A stretch of 64,000 nt of DNA, taken from contig NZ_JALHLP010000005.1 in the NCBI RefSeq assembly GCF_022844465.1, forward strand, positions 62,001-126,000, in the 5' to 3' direction. This document shows, piece by piece, positions 1-8,794 of this stretch. The notes below the pieces were generated by a model. That model ran no database searches, was not told the origin of the DNA, and saw only the letters and a list, made by a program, of their open reading frames with translations. Source of the DNA: Bradyrhizobium sp. (lineage in GTDB: Bacteria; Pseudomonadota; Alphaproteobacteria; Rhizobiales; Xanthobacteraceae). The position numbers were made by a program, and so were the translations under genes. Position 1 is the stretch's first letter. Each line of letters starts with the position of its first letter.

Positions 1-968
1 ACGTCTCGCAGGCGCTCGCGATGCTGATTTCCGGCGCGCAGGTCACCACCATCCGCGACGGTATCGAGAAGGTCGGCGTGGTGGCGCGCGCGGTGCCCTC
101 CGAGCGGCTCGACCTCGGCAGCGTCGGCGACCTCACCGTGACCTCGCGCAATGGTGTCGCGGTGCCGTTGCAGCAGATCGCCAGGATCGAATATGCGCAT
201 GAGGAGCCGATCATGTGGCGGCGCAACCGCGACATGGCGATCACGGTGCGCACCGACGTCGCCGACGGCGTTCAGGCCCCCGACGTCACCAACCAGATCT
301 GGCCGAAGCTGCAGCAGATCCGCGATCGCCTCGAGCCGGCCTACCGGATCGAACCGGGCGGCGCGTTCGAGGAGTCCGCCAAGGGCAACGCCTCGATCTT
401 CGTGCTGTTTCCGCTGATGGCGATCGCGATGCTGACGCTGCTGATGATCCAGCTCCAGAGTTTCTCGCGCCTGTTGCTGGTGTTCCTGACCGCGCCGCTC
501 GGCGTCATCGGCGCCTCGTTCGGCCTCAATGTCGCCAACCAGCCGTTCGGCTTCGTGGCGCTGCTGGGCCTGATCGCGCTGGCCGGGATGATCATGCGTA
601 ACGCGGTCATTCTGGTCGACCAGATCGAGTCCGACGTCGCCCAAGGGCTGACGCGCCGGGAAGCCATTGTCGAGGCCACCGTCCGCCGTGCCCGGCCGGT
701 GGTGCTGACCGCGCTGGCGGCGATCCTGGCCATGATCCCGCTGTCGCGGTCCGCTTTCTGGGGGCCGATGGCGATCACGATCATGGGCGGCCTGTTCGTT
801 GCCACCTTCCTCACCCTGCTGTACCTGCCGGGCCTCTATGCGCTTTGGTTCAGGAAGCGCCTCGACGAAAGCGGTCAAGCCGAACAGCCTGATCTTGCGC
901 CGCAACATCGGGCCAGGGACCAGGCTGCGGGCGGCCGTGCAATTCCACTTGCCGACGCGGCCGAATAA
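1..968 (+). CDS. RND efflux transporter permease, 3' part (5' end outside window)
   Basis: The reading frame is open from base 3, so this is the C-terminal ~320 residues of a protein that normally exceeds 1000. It carries the end of the second periplasmic porter region, then hydrophobic segments starting near IFVLFPLMAIAML and including GLIALAGMIMRNAVILVDQIE, the conserved transmembrane block of HAE1/AcrB-type pumps. The protein would export drugs or other hydrophobic compounds across the inner membrane using proton flux, with an adaptor and outer-membrane channel encoded upstream. The last ~35 residues after ALWFRKRL are a hydrophilic tail. A TetR regulator follows 18 nt later. Substrate cannot be told from this part. 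Confidence 0.93.
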   Translation, partial: VSQALAMLISGAQVTTIRDGIEKVGVVARAVPSERLDLGSVGDLTVTSRNGVAVPLQQIARIEYAHEEPIMWRRNRDMAITVRTDVADGVQAPDVTNQIWPKLQQIRDRLEPAYRIEPGGAFEESAKGNASIFVLFPLMAIAMLTLLMIQLQSFSRLLLVFLTAPLGVIGASFGLNVANQPFGFVALLGLIALAGMIMRNAVILVDQIESDVAQGLTRREAIVEATVRRARPVVLTALAAILAMIPLSRSAFWGPMAITIMGGLFVATFLTLLYLPGLYALWFRKRLDESGQAEQPDLAPQHRARDQAAGGRAIPLADAAE

Positions 969-986
969 TTGAACATTGAGTGAGAC

Positions 987-1595
987 ATGACGCTGATTTC
1001 GGACAACATCGAGAGCGACACACGCGAGCGGATTCTCGCGGTGGCGGAGCGTTTGTTCAGGCAGATCGGCTACCAGAAGACCACGGTGGCCGACATCGCC
1101 AAGGAACTGCGGATGAGTCCGGCCAACGTCTATCGCTTCTTCGATTCGAAGAAGGCGATCCACGAGGGCGTGGCCCGCGCCCTGATGGGCGAGGTCGAGC
1201 AGGCCGCGCAGACGATCGCGGCCGGCCGCGGTCCGGCGGCGACCCGGCTGCGCGAGTTGATGATCTCGATCCATCACATGAACGCGGAGCGCTATGTCGG
1301 CGATTCCAAGCTGCACGAGATGGTCGAGATCGCGATGCAGGAGAGTTGGGACGTTTGCGTAGCCCACATGGAGCGGATCACCGAGACCATCGGCAGCGTG
1401 ATCGGGCAGGGCGTGGCGACGGGCGAGTTCGAGGCCGCCGACGTGCCGCTGGCGGCCGGGTGCGCCTGTACCGCCATGATGCGCTTCTTCCATCCCCAGA
1501 TGATCGCGCAATGCGCCAACAAGCCGGGGCCGACGATCGAGGAATTGATCGATTTCGTCATCGCCGGCCTTTCGCCGCGCGCCAGGGCGAATTGA
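987..1595 (+). CDS. TetR/AcrR family transcriptional regulator
   Basis: A 202-residue protein with an N-terminal TetR helix-turn-helix at about residues 12-58 (ERILAVAERLF, then TTVADIAKELRMSPANVYRFF). The C-terminal ligand-binding half is mostly helical and not diagnostic. It starts 18 nt after the efflux pump gene on the same strand, so it is probably co-transcribed and likely represses the pump operon, the usual arrangement in this family. That role is inferred from position; the ligand is unknown. Confidence 0.9.
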   Translation: MTLISDNIESDTRERILAVAERLFRQIGYQKTTVADIAKELRMSPANVYRFFDSKKAIHEGVARALMGEVEQAAQTIAAGRGPAATRLRELMISIHHMNAERYVGDSKLHEMVEIAMQESWDVCVAHMERITETIGSVIGQGVATGEFEAADVPLAAGCACTAMMRFFHPQMIAQCANKPGPTIEELIDFVIAGLSPRARAN

Positions 1596-1618
1596 CGTCC
1601 TGGGTAGTTGACTTCCCT

Positions 1619-1743
1619 GTCATTCCGGGGCGATGCGTTAGCATCGAACTACGGTGCGCAATTGCGCACCTGAGAATCTCGAGATTCCCCGGTGCGCAGT
1701 TGCGCACCTGCGGTCTGGTGCTCGCGCACCATCCCGGAATGAC
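1619..1743. repeat. Palindromic intergenic repeat, family A (long variant)
   Basis: Begins with GTCATTCCGG and ends with CCGGAATGAC. The core contains AATCTCGAGATT and two copies of a GGTGCGCA-TTGCGCACC palindrome. Shorter versions recur at 5801, 7546, 28475, 55247 and 61135, always between genes. The inverted ends could fold in RNA. Confidence 0.85.
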
Positions 1744-1757
1744 AAGGAAAAAGCCCG

Positions 1758-2375
1758 GTGACAGACCTGCACTATTACGAGCCGAAGAACGGCCACGGCC
1801 TCAAACACGATCCATTCTCCGCGATCGTCGCCCCGCGTCCGATCGGGTGGATCTCCTCGCGGGACGGCAAGGGCAATGTCAACCTGGCGCCCTACAGCTT
1901 CTTCAACGCCTTCTGCTATCGCCCGCCGATCATCGGCTTCTCCTCGACCAACTGGAAGGACAGCGCGGAGAACGTCCAGGAGACCAGGGAGTTCGTCTGG
2001 AATCTCGTCACCATGGATCTGGCGCAGCAGATGAACGCGACGGCGGCCCACGTCGCCCGTGACGTCGATGAGTTCGGGATCGCGGGGCTGACGGCTGCGC
2101 CGTGCCGGCTCGTCAACGTGCCGAGGGTGGCCGAAAGCCCGGTCGCCTTCGAATGCAAGCTGACCCAGATCATCCACCTGCAGGACAAGGATGGCGCAAA
2201 GGCGCAAGGCTGGCTGACGCTGGGCGAGGTCGTCGCCGTGCATATCGACAAGACCATGATCAGGGATGGCGTCTACCAGACCGCGCTGGCCCGTCCGATC
2301 GCGCGCGCCGGCCGCCAGGGTGACTATTTCGAGATCAAGCCGGAGAACATGTTCGAGATGATACGGCCGGATTAG
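1758..2375 (+). CDS. Flavin reductase-like domain protein (DIM6/NTAB type)
   Basis: A 205-residue protein matching the FMN-binding split-barrel flavin reductase family. Key stretches are PFSAIVAPRPIGWISS (residues ~20-35), NLAPYSFFNAF and FVWNLVTMDLAQQMN. Members bind FMN and serve as NAD(P)H:flavin reductases or small flavin-dependent enzymes; the substrate here cannot be assigned. The start is a GTG directly behind the family A repeat. It stands alone between the TetR gene and the L,D-transpeptidase gene, with no obvious oxygenase partner. Confidence 0.88.
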   Translation: MTDLHYYEPKNGHGLKHDPFSAIVAPRPIGWISSRDGKGNVNLAPYSFFNAFCYRPPIIGFSSTNWKDSAENVQETREFVWNLVTMDLAQQMNATAAHVARDVDEFGIAGLTAAPCRLVNVPRVAESPVAFECKLTQIIHLQDKDGAKAQGWLTLGEVVAVHIDKTMIRDGVYQTALARPIARAGRQGDYFEIKPENMFEMIRPD

Positions 2376-2509
2376 CTGGTCCGGATGGCTTTCTCGATAG
2401 TGCCGTCATGGAACGGCGGTCGACGCCTGCTCGAACCCCGGCCTGAATGCGGCGACCGCGGAACTTCGCCCCATCGAAAGCTTTAGGTGGCGGTGGGTTG
2501 GAGGCTGCC

Positions 2510-3484
2510 GTGATTCGCTTGCTGGTCGGAATGATCCTGCTCGGCTTGGCCGGCCCGGCCCATGCCGGCCTGGACGCCGTATCGATCAACACCTCTGAAT
2601 TCAACGGCAAGGCACCAGCCGGCGACCGCATCGATCCTGCGATCGTCAAGGCCCAGGTCCTGCTCGACCGCGCCGGCTTCTCGCCGGGGGAGATCGACGG
2701 CAAGCTCGGCGAAAACGCGGAAAAGGCCCTGAAGGCGTTTGCCGAAGCCAAGGGCCTTGCGGCAGGCAAGCTGCCGCTGACGCCTGACGTCTGGAGCGCG
2801 CTGAAAACGACCAGCCCTGATCCGATCATCGCCGACTACGAGATTACCAAGAAGGACGTCAAGGGACCGTTTCTGAAGAAGCTCCCCGCCAGGATGGACG
2901 ACATGAAAGACCTGGCCTCGCTGGGCTACACCAGTCCGCGCGAGGCGATCGCCGAGAAGTTTCACATGAGCGAGGAACTTCTGCAGGCGCTGAACCCTGG
3001 CAAGACGTTTGACCAGGCCGGCCAGGTGATTTCGGTGGTGAAGGTGATGCCGAAGCAGACGCCGCCGACCGTGACGCGCGTCGAGGTCGACAAGACGGCG
3101 CAGACCGTGAAGGCGTTTGGCAAGTCCGGCGAGTTGATCGCCTTCTTTCCCGCCAGCGTGGGGAGCGAGGAGAAACCGACGCCGAGCGGCGTGCTCAAGG
3201 TGACCTCGATCGATCCGCGACCGACCTACCGCTACAATCCCGACTACAAGTTCAAGGGCGTCAAATCGAAGGAAGCCTTCACCATCAAGCCCGGTCCCAA
3301 CAACCCCGCCGGCTCGCACTGGATCGGACTCTCGTCTGAAGGATACGGTATTCACGGCACGCCCCATCCCGCGAAGGTCAGCAAGTCGGAATCGCACGGT
3401 TGCGTGCGCCTTACCAACTGGGACGTCGACCGATTGGCCAGGGCGCTGAAGAAAGGCGTCGAGGTGGCTTTCATCGAACCATAG
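2510..3484 (+). CDS. L,D-transpeptidase (YkuD) with N-terminal peptidoglycan-binding domain
   Basis: Predicted periplasmic enzyme forming 3-3 crosslinks in peptidoglycan or attaching lipoprotein to it. The GTG start at 2510 is preferred because GGAGG sits just upstream and the first ~20 residues form a signal peptide ending AHA. A peptidoglycan_binding_1-like repeat (AQVLLDRAGFSPGEIDGKLG) is followed by a LysM-like stretch (EAIAEKFHMSEELLQALNPG). The C-terminal YkuD domain carries the catalytic motif HGTPHP...SESHGCVRL, with the Cys nucleophile present. Length 324 residues. It probably forms its own transcription unit. Confidence 0.92.
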   Translation: MIRLLVGMILLGLAGPAHAGLDAVSINTSEFNGKAPAGDRIDPAIVKAQVLLDRAGFSPGEIDGKLGENAEKALKAFAEAKGLAAGKLPLTPDVWSALKTTSPDPIIADYEITKKDVKGPFLKKLPARMDDMKDLASLGYTSPREAIAEKFHMSEELLQALNPGKTFDQAGQVISVVKVMPKQTPPTVTRVEVDKTAQTVKAFGKSGELIAFFPASVGSEEKPTPSGVLKVTSIDPRPTYRYNPDYKFKGVKSKEAFTIKPGPNNPAGSHWIGLSSEGYGIHGTPHPAKVSKSESHGCVRLTNWDVDRLARALKKGVEVAFIEP

Positions 3485-3562
3485 GCGACGAGGATGGCCC
3501 CCGGCGCGGAGCCTCTCCCGGGCCATGTTGCCGCGATCGGGTCGTTTGCACAGAGAGTACGA

Positions 3563-4357
3563 ATGGGTGATGCTGCCGCGATGTCACTTGCCTCGCTGCA
3601 AAGCTATGTCAGGCAGTTCTACGAAGGTGCGACGCCGGAAGGCGTCCGCTTCCGCTATGCACTGCTAGCCTTCGATATCATTACGGTACTGTTCATCATC
3701 GCCACCTCGTTCCTGCCTTCCAACGACGTAACCGAACTGCTGGACGTCCTGTTCGGCGTCGTGATCCTGGTGGATTTTGCCGCGCGGCTGCTGGTGAGCC
3801 GGGATCGCCTGCGCGAGTTCACGAAACTCTCGACCTGGACCGACGTGGTCGCGATCGTTTCATTCCTGGCGCCGCTGGCGGGGGAGCCCGGCGGCTTCCT
3901 GCGCATCCTGCGCACATTGCGGCTGCTGCGCGACTACCAGATGCTGGCGCGGCTGCGCGAGGACATCACGTTCTTCCGCCGCAACGAGGAAGTCATCTTT
4001 GCCGTCACCAACCTTGCGGTATTCATCTTCGTGATGACCGCGATCGTTTACGAAACGCAGAAATTCCGCAATCCCCAGATCACCAACTATGCCGACGCGC
4101 TGTACTTCACCGTCACGGCGCTGACCACCACCGGCTTCGGCGACATCACGCTGCCCGGAACGACCGGCCGGATGATCTCGGTCGTCATCATGATTTTCGG
4201 CGTGACCCTGTTCTTCAACCTTGCCCGCGCGCTGTTGAGCCCGAGCAAGGTCCGATTTAGCTGCCCGACCTGCGGGCTGCAGCGTCACGACAGCGATGCG
4301 GTACACTGCAAGGCGTGCGGCAATGTGCTGAATATCCCCGACGAGGGCCTGACATAG
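3563..4357 (+). CDS. Voltage-gated K+ channel-like protein with C-terminal zinc ribbon
   Basis: A membrane protein with several hydrophobic segments, an arginine-spaced S4-like helix (RILRTLRLLRDYQML) and a K+-type pore: TTTGFGDI, a variant of the TVGYGD selectivity filter. The last ~35 residues carry two Cys pairs, CPTC and CKAC, as in a zinc ribbon, instead of the RCK domain common in bacterial channels. Another ATG at 3494 would add 23 residues; 3563 was chosen because the hydrophobic, family-like sequence begins shortly after it. Function as a potassium channel is inferred from the pore. Confidence 0.85.
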   Translation: MGDAAAMSLASLQSYVRQFYEGATPEGVRFRYALLAFDIITVLFIIATSFLPSNDVTELLDVLFGVVILVDFAARLLVSRDRLREFTKLSTWTDVVAIVSFLAPLAGEPGGFLRILRTLRLLRDYQMLARLREDITFFRRNEEVIFAVTNLAVFIFVMTAIVYETQKFRNPQITNYADALYFTVTALTTTGFGDITLPGTTGRMISVVIMIFGVTLFFNLARALLSPSKVRFSCPTCGLQRHDSDAVHCKACGNVLNIPDEGLT

Positions 4358-4538
4358 CCGGGGCGCTTGCCCCCGGGCCTCGCCGCGGACATCAGTTGGC
4401 CGGGGTAATGCCATCTTGAACGGCAAGCCTGGGCTCGCGGGCAGAATCCAGAAGCAATTCTCGCAACCGGACGCGAACCGGGATAACCTTAAGTTGCCAT
4501 GCCGGATCAACGGCCGGCGAACATATTGGGAGGATGCG

Positions 4539-5774
4539 ATGACACGCCACGCGCAGCGCGATCGGGACTCCACGCTTTCACGACGAACGCTGGTCCAGGG
4601 TCTGGCGATGGCAGCCGGCGCCACGGTCGCCGGGCTTGGCGGCGCGCGGGCGCAGGGAAGTCCGCAAGCCGGCCCGGTGGCGCCGCCGTCCACGGTGACC
4701 AGCCCGCCGCGCGATTTCGGCCCCGGCGGCGCGCCGACCACCTATTTCTGGGATCCTGATATCATCGCGGTCGATCCGTCCTTCAACAGCCTCGCCCAGC
4801 CCAACACCGCAATCACGCGCCTGCACACCGGGCTGCTGTGGGCCGAAGGCCCGGCCTGGAGCGCGCAGGGGCGCTATCTGCTGTGGAGCGACATTCCCAA
4901 CAACCGGCAGATGCGGTGGTCGGAGGATGACGGCCATGTCAGCGTGTTCCGCGCGCCGTCCAACAACTCCAACGGCAACTCGTTCGATTTCCAGGGCCGC
5001 CAGCTTTCCTGCGAGCACCTCACCCGCCGCGTCGTGCGCTATGAGCACGACGGCACCGCGACCGTGCTGGCCGACAATTTCGGCGGCAAGAAGCTCAACT
5101 CGCCCAACGACGTCGTCGCCCACCCCGACGGCAGCTACTGGTTCACCGACCCGCCCTATGGCGGCATGCTCTATGAGGGCGAGCCCGATGTCGCCGGCGG
5201 CCCGAGCAATCCCGCCGGCCGGCTCAATCCGCGGATCGGGCAGCCGGCCGGCTTTGTGCCGGGCCGGCGCGAACTGCCGACCAATTGCTACCGCATCGAT
5301 CCGTCCGGCCGCGTCGACCTCGTGGTGACCGAGGAGCAGGTGCCGGATCCCAACGGCCTCTGCTTCTCGCCCGATTACAAGAAGCTGTATGTCGCCTCCA
5401 CCGGCAAGGGACCGGGCGATACCGGTCCGGGCGGCAAGGGCGAGATGTTCTCGTTCGACGTCGGCACCGACAACAAGCTCACCAACTACAAGCGGTTCAG
5501 CGATTTCATGGTCGACGGCGTCAAATGCGGACCGGATGGCGTGCGCTGCGACGTCAACGGCAATCTCTGGTGCTCGAGCAATGCCGGCCGCGCCGTCGGC
5601 TACAGCGGCGTGACCATCTGGTCGCCGGACGCCAAGCTGATCGGCCGCATCCGCCTGCCGGAGGTGTGCGGCAACGTCTGCTTCGGCGGCCCCAAGCGCA
5701 ACCGGCTGTTCATGGCCGCGAGCCAGTCGCTCTACGCCGTCTATACCGCGACGCAGGGGGCAGGGCCGGGCTAG
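4539..5774 (+). CDS. Tat-exported SMP-30/gluconolactonase/LRE-like protein
   Basis: A 411-residue protein. The N-terminus has a twin-arginine motif (SRRTLVQGLAM) followed by a hydrophobic stretch ending in ARAQ, so it is probably folded in the cytoplasm and exported. The remainder is a six-bladed propeller of the SMP-30/gluconolactonase family: LLWAEGPAW, LNSPNDVVAHPDGSYWFTDP, DPNGLCFSPDYKKLYV and VDGVKCGPDGVRCDVNGNLWCS match the usual metal-binding blades. Such enzymes hydrolyse sugar lactones; the substrate here is unknown. GGGAGGA precedes the chosen ATG. Confidence 0.9.
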   Translation: MTRHAQRDRDSTLSRRTLVQGLAMAAGATVAGLGGARAQGSPQAGPVAPPSTVTSPPRDFGPGGAPTTYFWDPDIIAVDPSFNSLAQPNTAITRLHTGLLWAEGPAWSAQGRYLLWSDIPNNRQMRWSEDDGHVSVFRAPSNNSNGNSFDFQGRQLSCEHLTRRVVRYEHDGTATVLADNFGGKKLNSPNDVVAHPDGSYWFTDPPYGGMLYEGEPDVAGGPSNPAGRLNPRIGQPAGFVPGRRELPTNCYRIDPSGRVDLVVTEEQVPDPNGLCFSPDYKKLYVASTGKGPGDTGPGGKGEMFSFDVGTDNKLTNYKRFSDFMVDGVKCGPDGVRCDVNGNLWCSSNAGRAVGYSGVTIWSPDAKLIGRIRLPEVCGNVCFGGPKRNRLFMAASQSLYAVYTATQGAGPG

Positions 5775-5800
5775 GGCGTAGGGCGTAGGGCTCTCTGGCC

Positions 5801-5898
5801 GTCATTCCGGGATGCGCCCGTCAGGGCGCAGACCCGGAATCCATCGCGCCGCGTAACCCGCGTTGCGATGATTCCGGGCTCGCGAGACTCGGAATGAC
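5801..5898. repeat. Palindromic intergenic repeat, family A (divergent copy)
   Basis: Opens with GTCATTCCGG and closes with TCGGAATGAC, but the middle differs from the common copies (it has ATTCCGGGCTCGCGAGA rather than the AATCTCGAGATT core). It lies in the 269-bp gap after the SMP-30 gene. Confidence 0.75.
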
Positions 5899-6043
5899 GG
5901 TCAAGGAAAAATCGATTCACTAAAATTCTTCGTAACCTGGCAACTGCCAGCCAACCGCTGCGGCAAAAGCTGGACGGCCCTAAACCTGGGCTTTACGGCG
6001 ACCTGCGCACTTTCCCTTTCAAAAGGGGGAGGCTCGTCGCTCG

Positions 6044-6310
6044 ATGCCAATTATCAAATACTTCACCACGGTGGGATCGGCGCTGCTGGCGCTGCTGCTG
6101 GTTACAGGCGCCTATCTTGACGACGATGAAGGCCATCGGCGGTTCGACGGATCGCTGTACGGCAGCGCGCTTTACGCGCCGCGACAGCAGGAAACCATGA
6201 CCACGACGGAGTATCGCTTGCCGCGCGACGTCACGCCGGCGGTCCGCGTCCGCGAGGTGTTTGCAATGTTCGTTCCCAACGAGCGCAGGCGCAGCAGGCG
6301 CGAGTCGTAG
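6044..6310 (+). CDS. Small exported or membrane-anchored hypothetical protein
   Basis: 88 residues. The N-terminus (residues ~8-24, VGSALLALLLVTGAYL) is a signal peptide or membrane anchor; the rest is charged and ends in an arginine-rich tail. A strong ribosome site (GGGGGAGG) lies 12 nt before the ATG, which supports it as a real gene. No domain recognised. Confidence 0.65.
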   Translation: MPIIKYFTTVGSALLALLLVTGAYLDDDEGHRRFDGSLYGSALYAPRQQETMTTTEYRLPRDVTPAVRVREVFAMFVPNERRRSRRES

Positions 6311-6345
6311 GACGGTGCGCCCCGGATTCCCGGCAGGCGAACGGC

Positions 6346-6798
6346 CTACGGGCAGGGCCGCTCGTAGCCGTCACGGCCGATGAAGGTGCCGCGGCGCGGA
6401 TTGTAGGTCGGCGAGCGCATACAGCGCGGGGTGTCGTCGTAATAGCGCGGGGTGTCGTCGTAGTAGCGGGGCGCCGGCGCGTACTGCGCCTGGACGCCGC
6501 AATAGCGCGGCGAAATCTGTTGCCAGCCGCCGGGCTGCTCGACGTAGCAGGCGCCCTGGTACCAGCGATAGCCGCCGCGCCGCGGCTCGCCCTGGGCGCC
6601 GATCGCCGCACCGGTGCCGGCGCCGACGATCGCGCCGACCGCAGCCCCGCGGCCGCCGCCGAGCGCGCCGCCGACAATGGCGCCCGCAGCCCCACCGAAC
6701 AGCGCGCCGCCGAGCGTGCTTTCCTGTGCCTTGGCTTCCTGCACCGGCGCGAACGCCGCCAGCGCCACCAGCGTCGCGAGCGCGAATTTCGATATCAT
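6346..6798 (-). CDS. Exported glycine-zipper protein
   Basis: 150 residues with a signal peptide (start MISKFALATLVALAAF, cleavage near AKA-Q). A glycine zipper of repeated GGA/GAxxG units follows at about residues 30-70 (GGALFGGAAGAIVGGALGG), typical of proteins that insert into or span membranes. The C-terminal half is Tyr/Pro/Arg-rich and contains RYYDDTP twice in tandem, then paired cysteines. The ATG at 6798 was preferred over an upstream one because it opens the signal peptide. Function unknown. Confidence 0.8.
   Translation of the reverse strand: MISKFALATLVALAAFAPVQEAKAQESTLGGALFGGAAGAIVGGALGGGRGAAVGAIVGAGTGAAIGAQGEPRRGGYRWYQGACYVEQPGGWQQISPRYCGVQAQYAPAPRYYDDTPRYYDDTPRCMRSPTYNPRRGTFIGRDGYERPCP
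6424..6465. repeat. 21-bp tandem duplication inside the glycine-zipper gene
   Basis: Two adjacent 21-bp units differ at one base and encode RYYDDTP-RYYDDTP in frame on the minus strand. Confidence 0.85.
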
Positions 6799-6916
6799 GT
6801 CAATTCTCCGGCCAATGGAGCGATTCGAGAAGGTTGGTTCTGCGTCCACCTTTGGCATGAATTGGCCTTTCCGCGCAACGGTGGCCGCCTTAACATTCGG
6901 TCATGCAACGCCGCTG

Positions 6917-6949
6917 CCGGCCCGGAATTAACCAGGGCCGGGCCTTTTT
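6917..6949 (+). terminator. Hairpin with T-tract, possible terminator
   Basis: Arms GGCCCGG (6919-6925) and CCGGGCC (6938-6944) are followed by TTTTT on the plus strand. No plus-strand gene ends nearby except the small one at 6310, so its purpose is unclear. Confidence 0.35.
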
Positions 6950-6995
6950 CCGGGATGTCGCAGACAGTCTGCCGCGGGGGCTTCGTTTGCCGCTG

Positions 6996-7448
6996 TCAGA
7001 GCTTCGTTGCCGAGCGCGACAGCAGTTTCCAGTCGTTGCCCTGCTTCTGCCAGTTCATCAGGATGGCGAGGTTCTGCGGCACCTTCTTGCCGTCGGCGGC
7101 AAATTCCTGCTCGCCGACGAAGTTGAAGCGCACGATCGCGGCCGGGCCGACGACACGGATCGTCGGATTCCGGTACTCGAGCGTCGTCCATTTGTATTTC
7201 GCGTTCTTGACGCCCGCCAGCAGGGTTGCCTTGTCATCGACGGCGCCGCTGGAATGGCTGTAGCTCATTTCCTCCGCGCACAGCGGGGCGATCCCGTCGG
7301 CGTTGCCGGCCGCCTGCGCCGCGCGGAACGCCTCGACGTTCTTCGCGATCGCATCCTCGTCCGCGCCGGCGAACGCCGCGCCAGGGACGATGCCGACGAG
7401 GCCAAGGGCAAGCAAGGGCAGGGCGAACTGACGACGATCGATGTTCAT
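6996..7448 (-). CDS. Exported SnoaL-like/DUF4440-type (NTF2 fold) protein
   Basis: 150 residues. The N-terminus MNIDRRQFALPLLALGLVG resembles a twin-arginine signal ending near AFAG. The mature part looks like a nuclear-transport-factor-2-like fold: AIAKNVEAFRAAQAAGNADGI, then YSHSSGAVDDKATLL, VVGPAAIVRFNF and a C-terminal LMNWQKQGNDWKLLSR strand, typical of DUF4440/SnoaL-like proteins. Whether it is an enzyme cannot be told. It appears to be monocistronic, with a family A repeat upstream. Confidence 0.82.
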   Translation of the reverse strand: MNIDRRQFALPLLALGLVGIVPGAAFAGADEDAIAKNVEAFRAAQAAGNADGIAPLCAEEMSYSHSSGAVDDKATLLAGVKNAKYKWTTLEYRNPTIRVVGPAAIVRFNFVGEQEFAADGKKVPQNLAILMNWQKQGNDWKLLSRSATKL

Positions 7449-7545
7449 GGGCGTCCTCCATTTTCTTATTGCGCACAGTCTTATTGTGCGGCCAGTCTTG
7501 CAGCCGCGAGCTGTTTTGTCGAGCGCACGTGGTGCGCCTGATTTG

Positions 7546-7625
7546 GTCATTCCGGGATGGTGCGCAGCACCAGACCCGGAATCTCGAGATTCCGGGTTCG
7601 ATGCTTCGCATCGCCCCGGAATGAC
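7546..7625. repeat. Palindromic intergenic repeat, family A (standard ~80-bp copy)
   Basis: GTCATTCCGG...AATCTCGAGATT...CCGGAATGAC. Nearly identical to the copies at 55247 and 61135. Confidence 0.9.
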
Positions 7626-7758
7626 GGCGACATTAACTCTGACTCTTTTTCGGCTAGGGCCACCTCTCTCGTGTCGATCTCCCTCGTTGACCGCAGCCTC
7701 AATCAGCCGCACCATCAGGCATCCACGTGCCCCGGATCTGTGCTTCAAGGGTGCCGCC

Positions 7759-8586
7759 ATGGCCGGACTGTCCCACCGCCAGACTGAAATCCTCAACATC
7801 GCCCGCGCCTCCGGCCGCGTGATCGTGGAAGATCTCGCCCGGCGCTTCGAGGTCTCGGCACAGACCATCCGCAAGGACCTCAACGACCTCTGCGACCAGC
7901 GCTCGCTGACGCGCATCCATGGCGGGGCGATCATCGCCTCCGGCGTCGAGAACCTCGCCTATGAGGCGCGGCGCTTCGTGGCGGCGGAGGAGAAGCGGGC
8001 GATCGGCCTTGCCGCGGCGGCGCGGATTCCGAACGGCTGCTCGCTGTTCATCAACATCGGCACCACCACGGAGGAAGTCGCCGGCGCGCTGACCTCGCAC
8101 GAAGACCTGCTCGTCATCACCAACAACCTCAACGTCGCGATGCTGCTGTACCGCCACCCGCGCATCGAGGTGATCGTGGCGGGCGGCGCGGTGCGCCGCG
8201 CCGACGGCGCGGTGATCGGCTCCACCGCCATCAGCCTGATCGGCCAGTTCAAGGTCGATTACGCCATCATCGGCGCATCCGCGATCGACGAGGAGGGCGC
8301 GCTCCTGGATTTCGACTACCGCGAGGTGCAGGCGGCGCAGGCGATCATCGCCAACGCCCGCAGCGTCATGCTGGTCGCCGATTCCACAAAACTCCGCCGC
8401 AGCGCGCCGGTGCGCATCGCCCATCTCAGCCAGATCCAGACCTTCGTCACCGACGCGCCGCTGCCGGCCGGCCTCGCCAGCATCTGCAGCCACCGCGGCA
8501 TCGAGGTGGTCGAGGCGATGGAGAAGCCGGCGGGAGATATCGACGAGCCGGGCGAGGCGGCATCGACAGTGGTGCGGTTGAAGTAG
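7759..8586 (+). CDS. glpR: DeoR-family transcriptional regulator of the glycerol locus
   Basis: 275 residues with an N-terminal DeoR helix-turn-helix (HRQTEILNIARASGRVIVEDLARRFEVS...QTIRKDLNDLC) and a C-terminal DeoRC sugar-phosphate sensor (INIGTTTEEVA, VIVAGGAVRRADGAVIG, VDYAIIGASAIDEEGAL, LVADSTKL). It lies 208 bp upstream of glpD on the same strand, the order known for rhizobial glpRDSTPQUV loci. It probably represses the operon and is released by glycerol-3-phosphate; that role is inferred from family and position. Confidence 0.9.
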   Translation: MAGLSHRQTEILNIARASGRVIVEDLARRFEVSAQTIRKDLNDLCDQRSLTRIHGGAIIASGVENLAYEARRFVAAEEKRAIGLAAAARIPNGCSLFINIGTTTEEVAGALTSHEDLLVITNNLNVAMLLYRHPRIEVIVAGGAVRRADGAVIGSTAISLIGQFKVDYAIIGASAIDEEGALLDFDYREVQAAQAIIANARSVMLVADSTKLRRSAPVRIAHLSQIQTFVTDAPLPAGLASICSHRGIEVVEAMEKPAGDIDEPGEAASTVVRLK

Positions 8587-8710
8587 CGCGGTTCGTCGCC
8601 TTCACGAGCCTCATGGTTCGAGACGGCGCTATCGCGCGTCCTCGGACGATGCGATCGCCGATCGAACCACGAGGCCGGGACCCTTCCAACCCGACCGAAG
8701 TTGTTTTCCC

Positions 8711-8794
8711 TTGCTTTCGCTTTTTCTTGTGATCTAATCCAATCCGAAACTAAAATCGCCGAAACGAACAGGCGATCGCTGGGGAAGCGTTTCG
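8711..8794 (+). promoter_or_regulatory. Candidate GlpR operator region upstream of glpD
   Basis: Four TTTCG/CGAAA half-sites start at 8715, 8745, 8760 and 8790, spaced 30, 15 and 30 bp. The last abuts the TTG start codon of glpD. DeoR-family operators often contain such motifs; binding is inferred only. Confidence 0.35.

Noticed and set aside
980..2062. Open frame overlapping the TetR and flavin reductase genes in another frame
   Set aside because: It crosses the family A repeat and has no domain-like sequence; both real genes are well supported.
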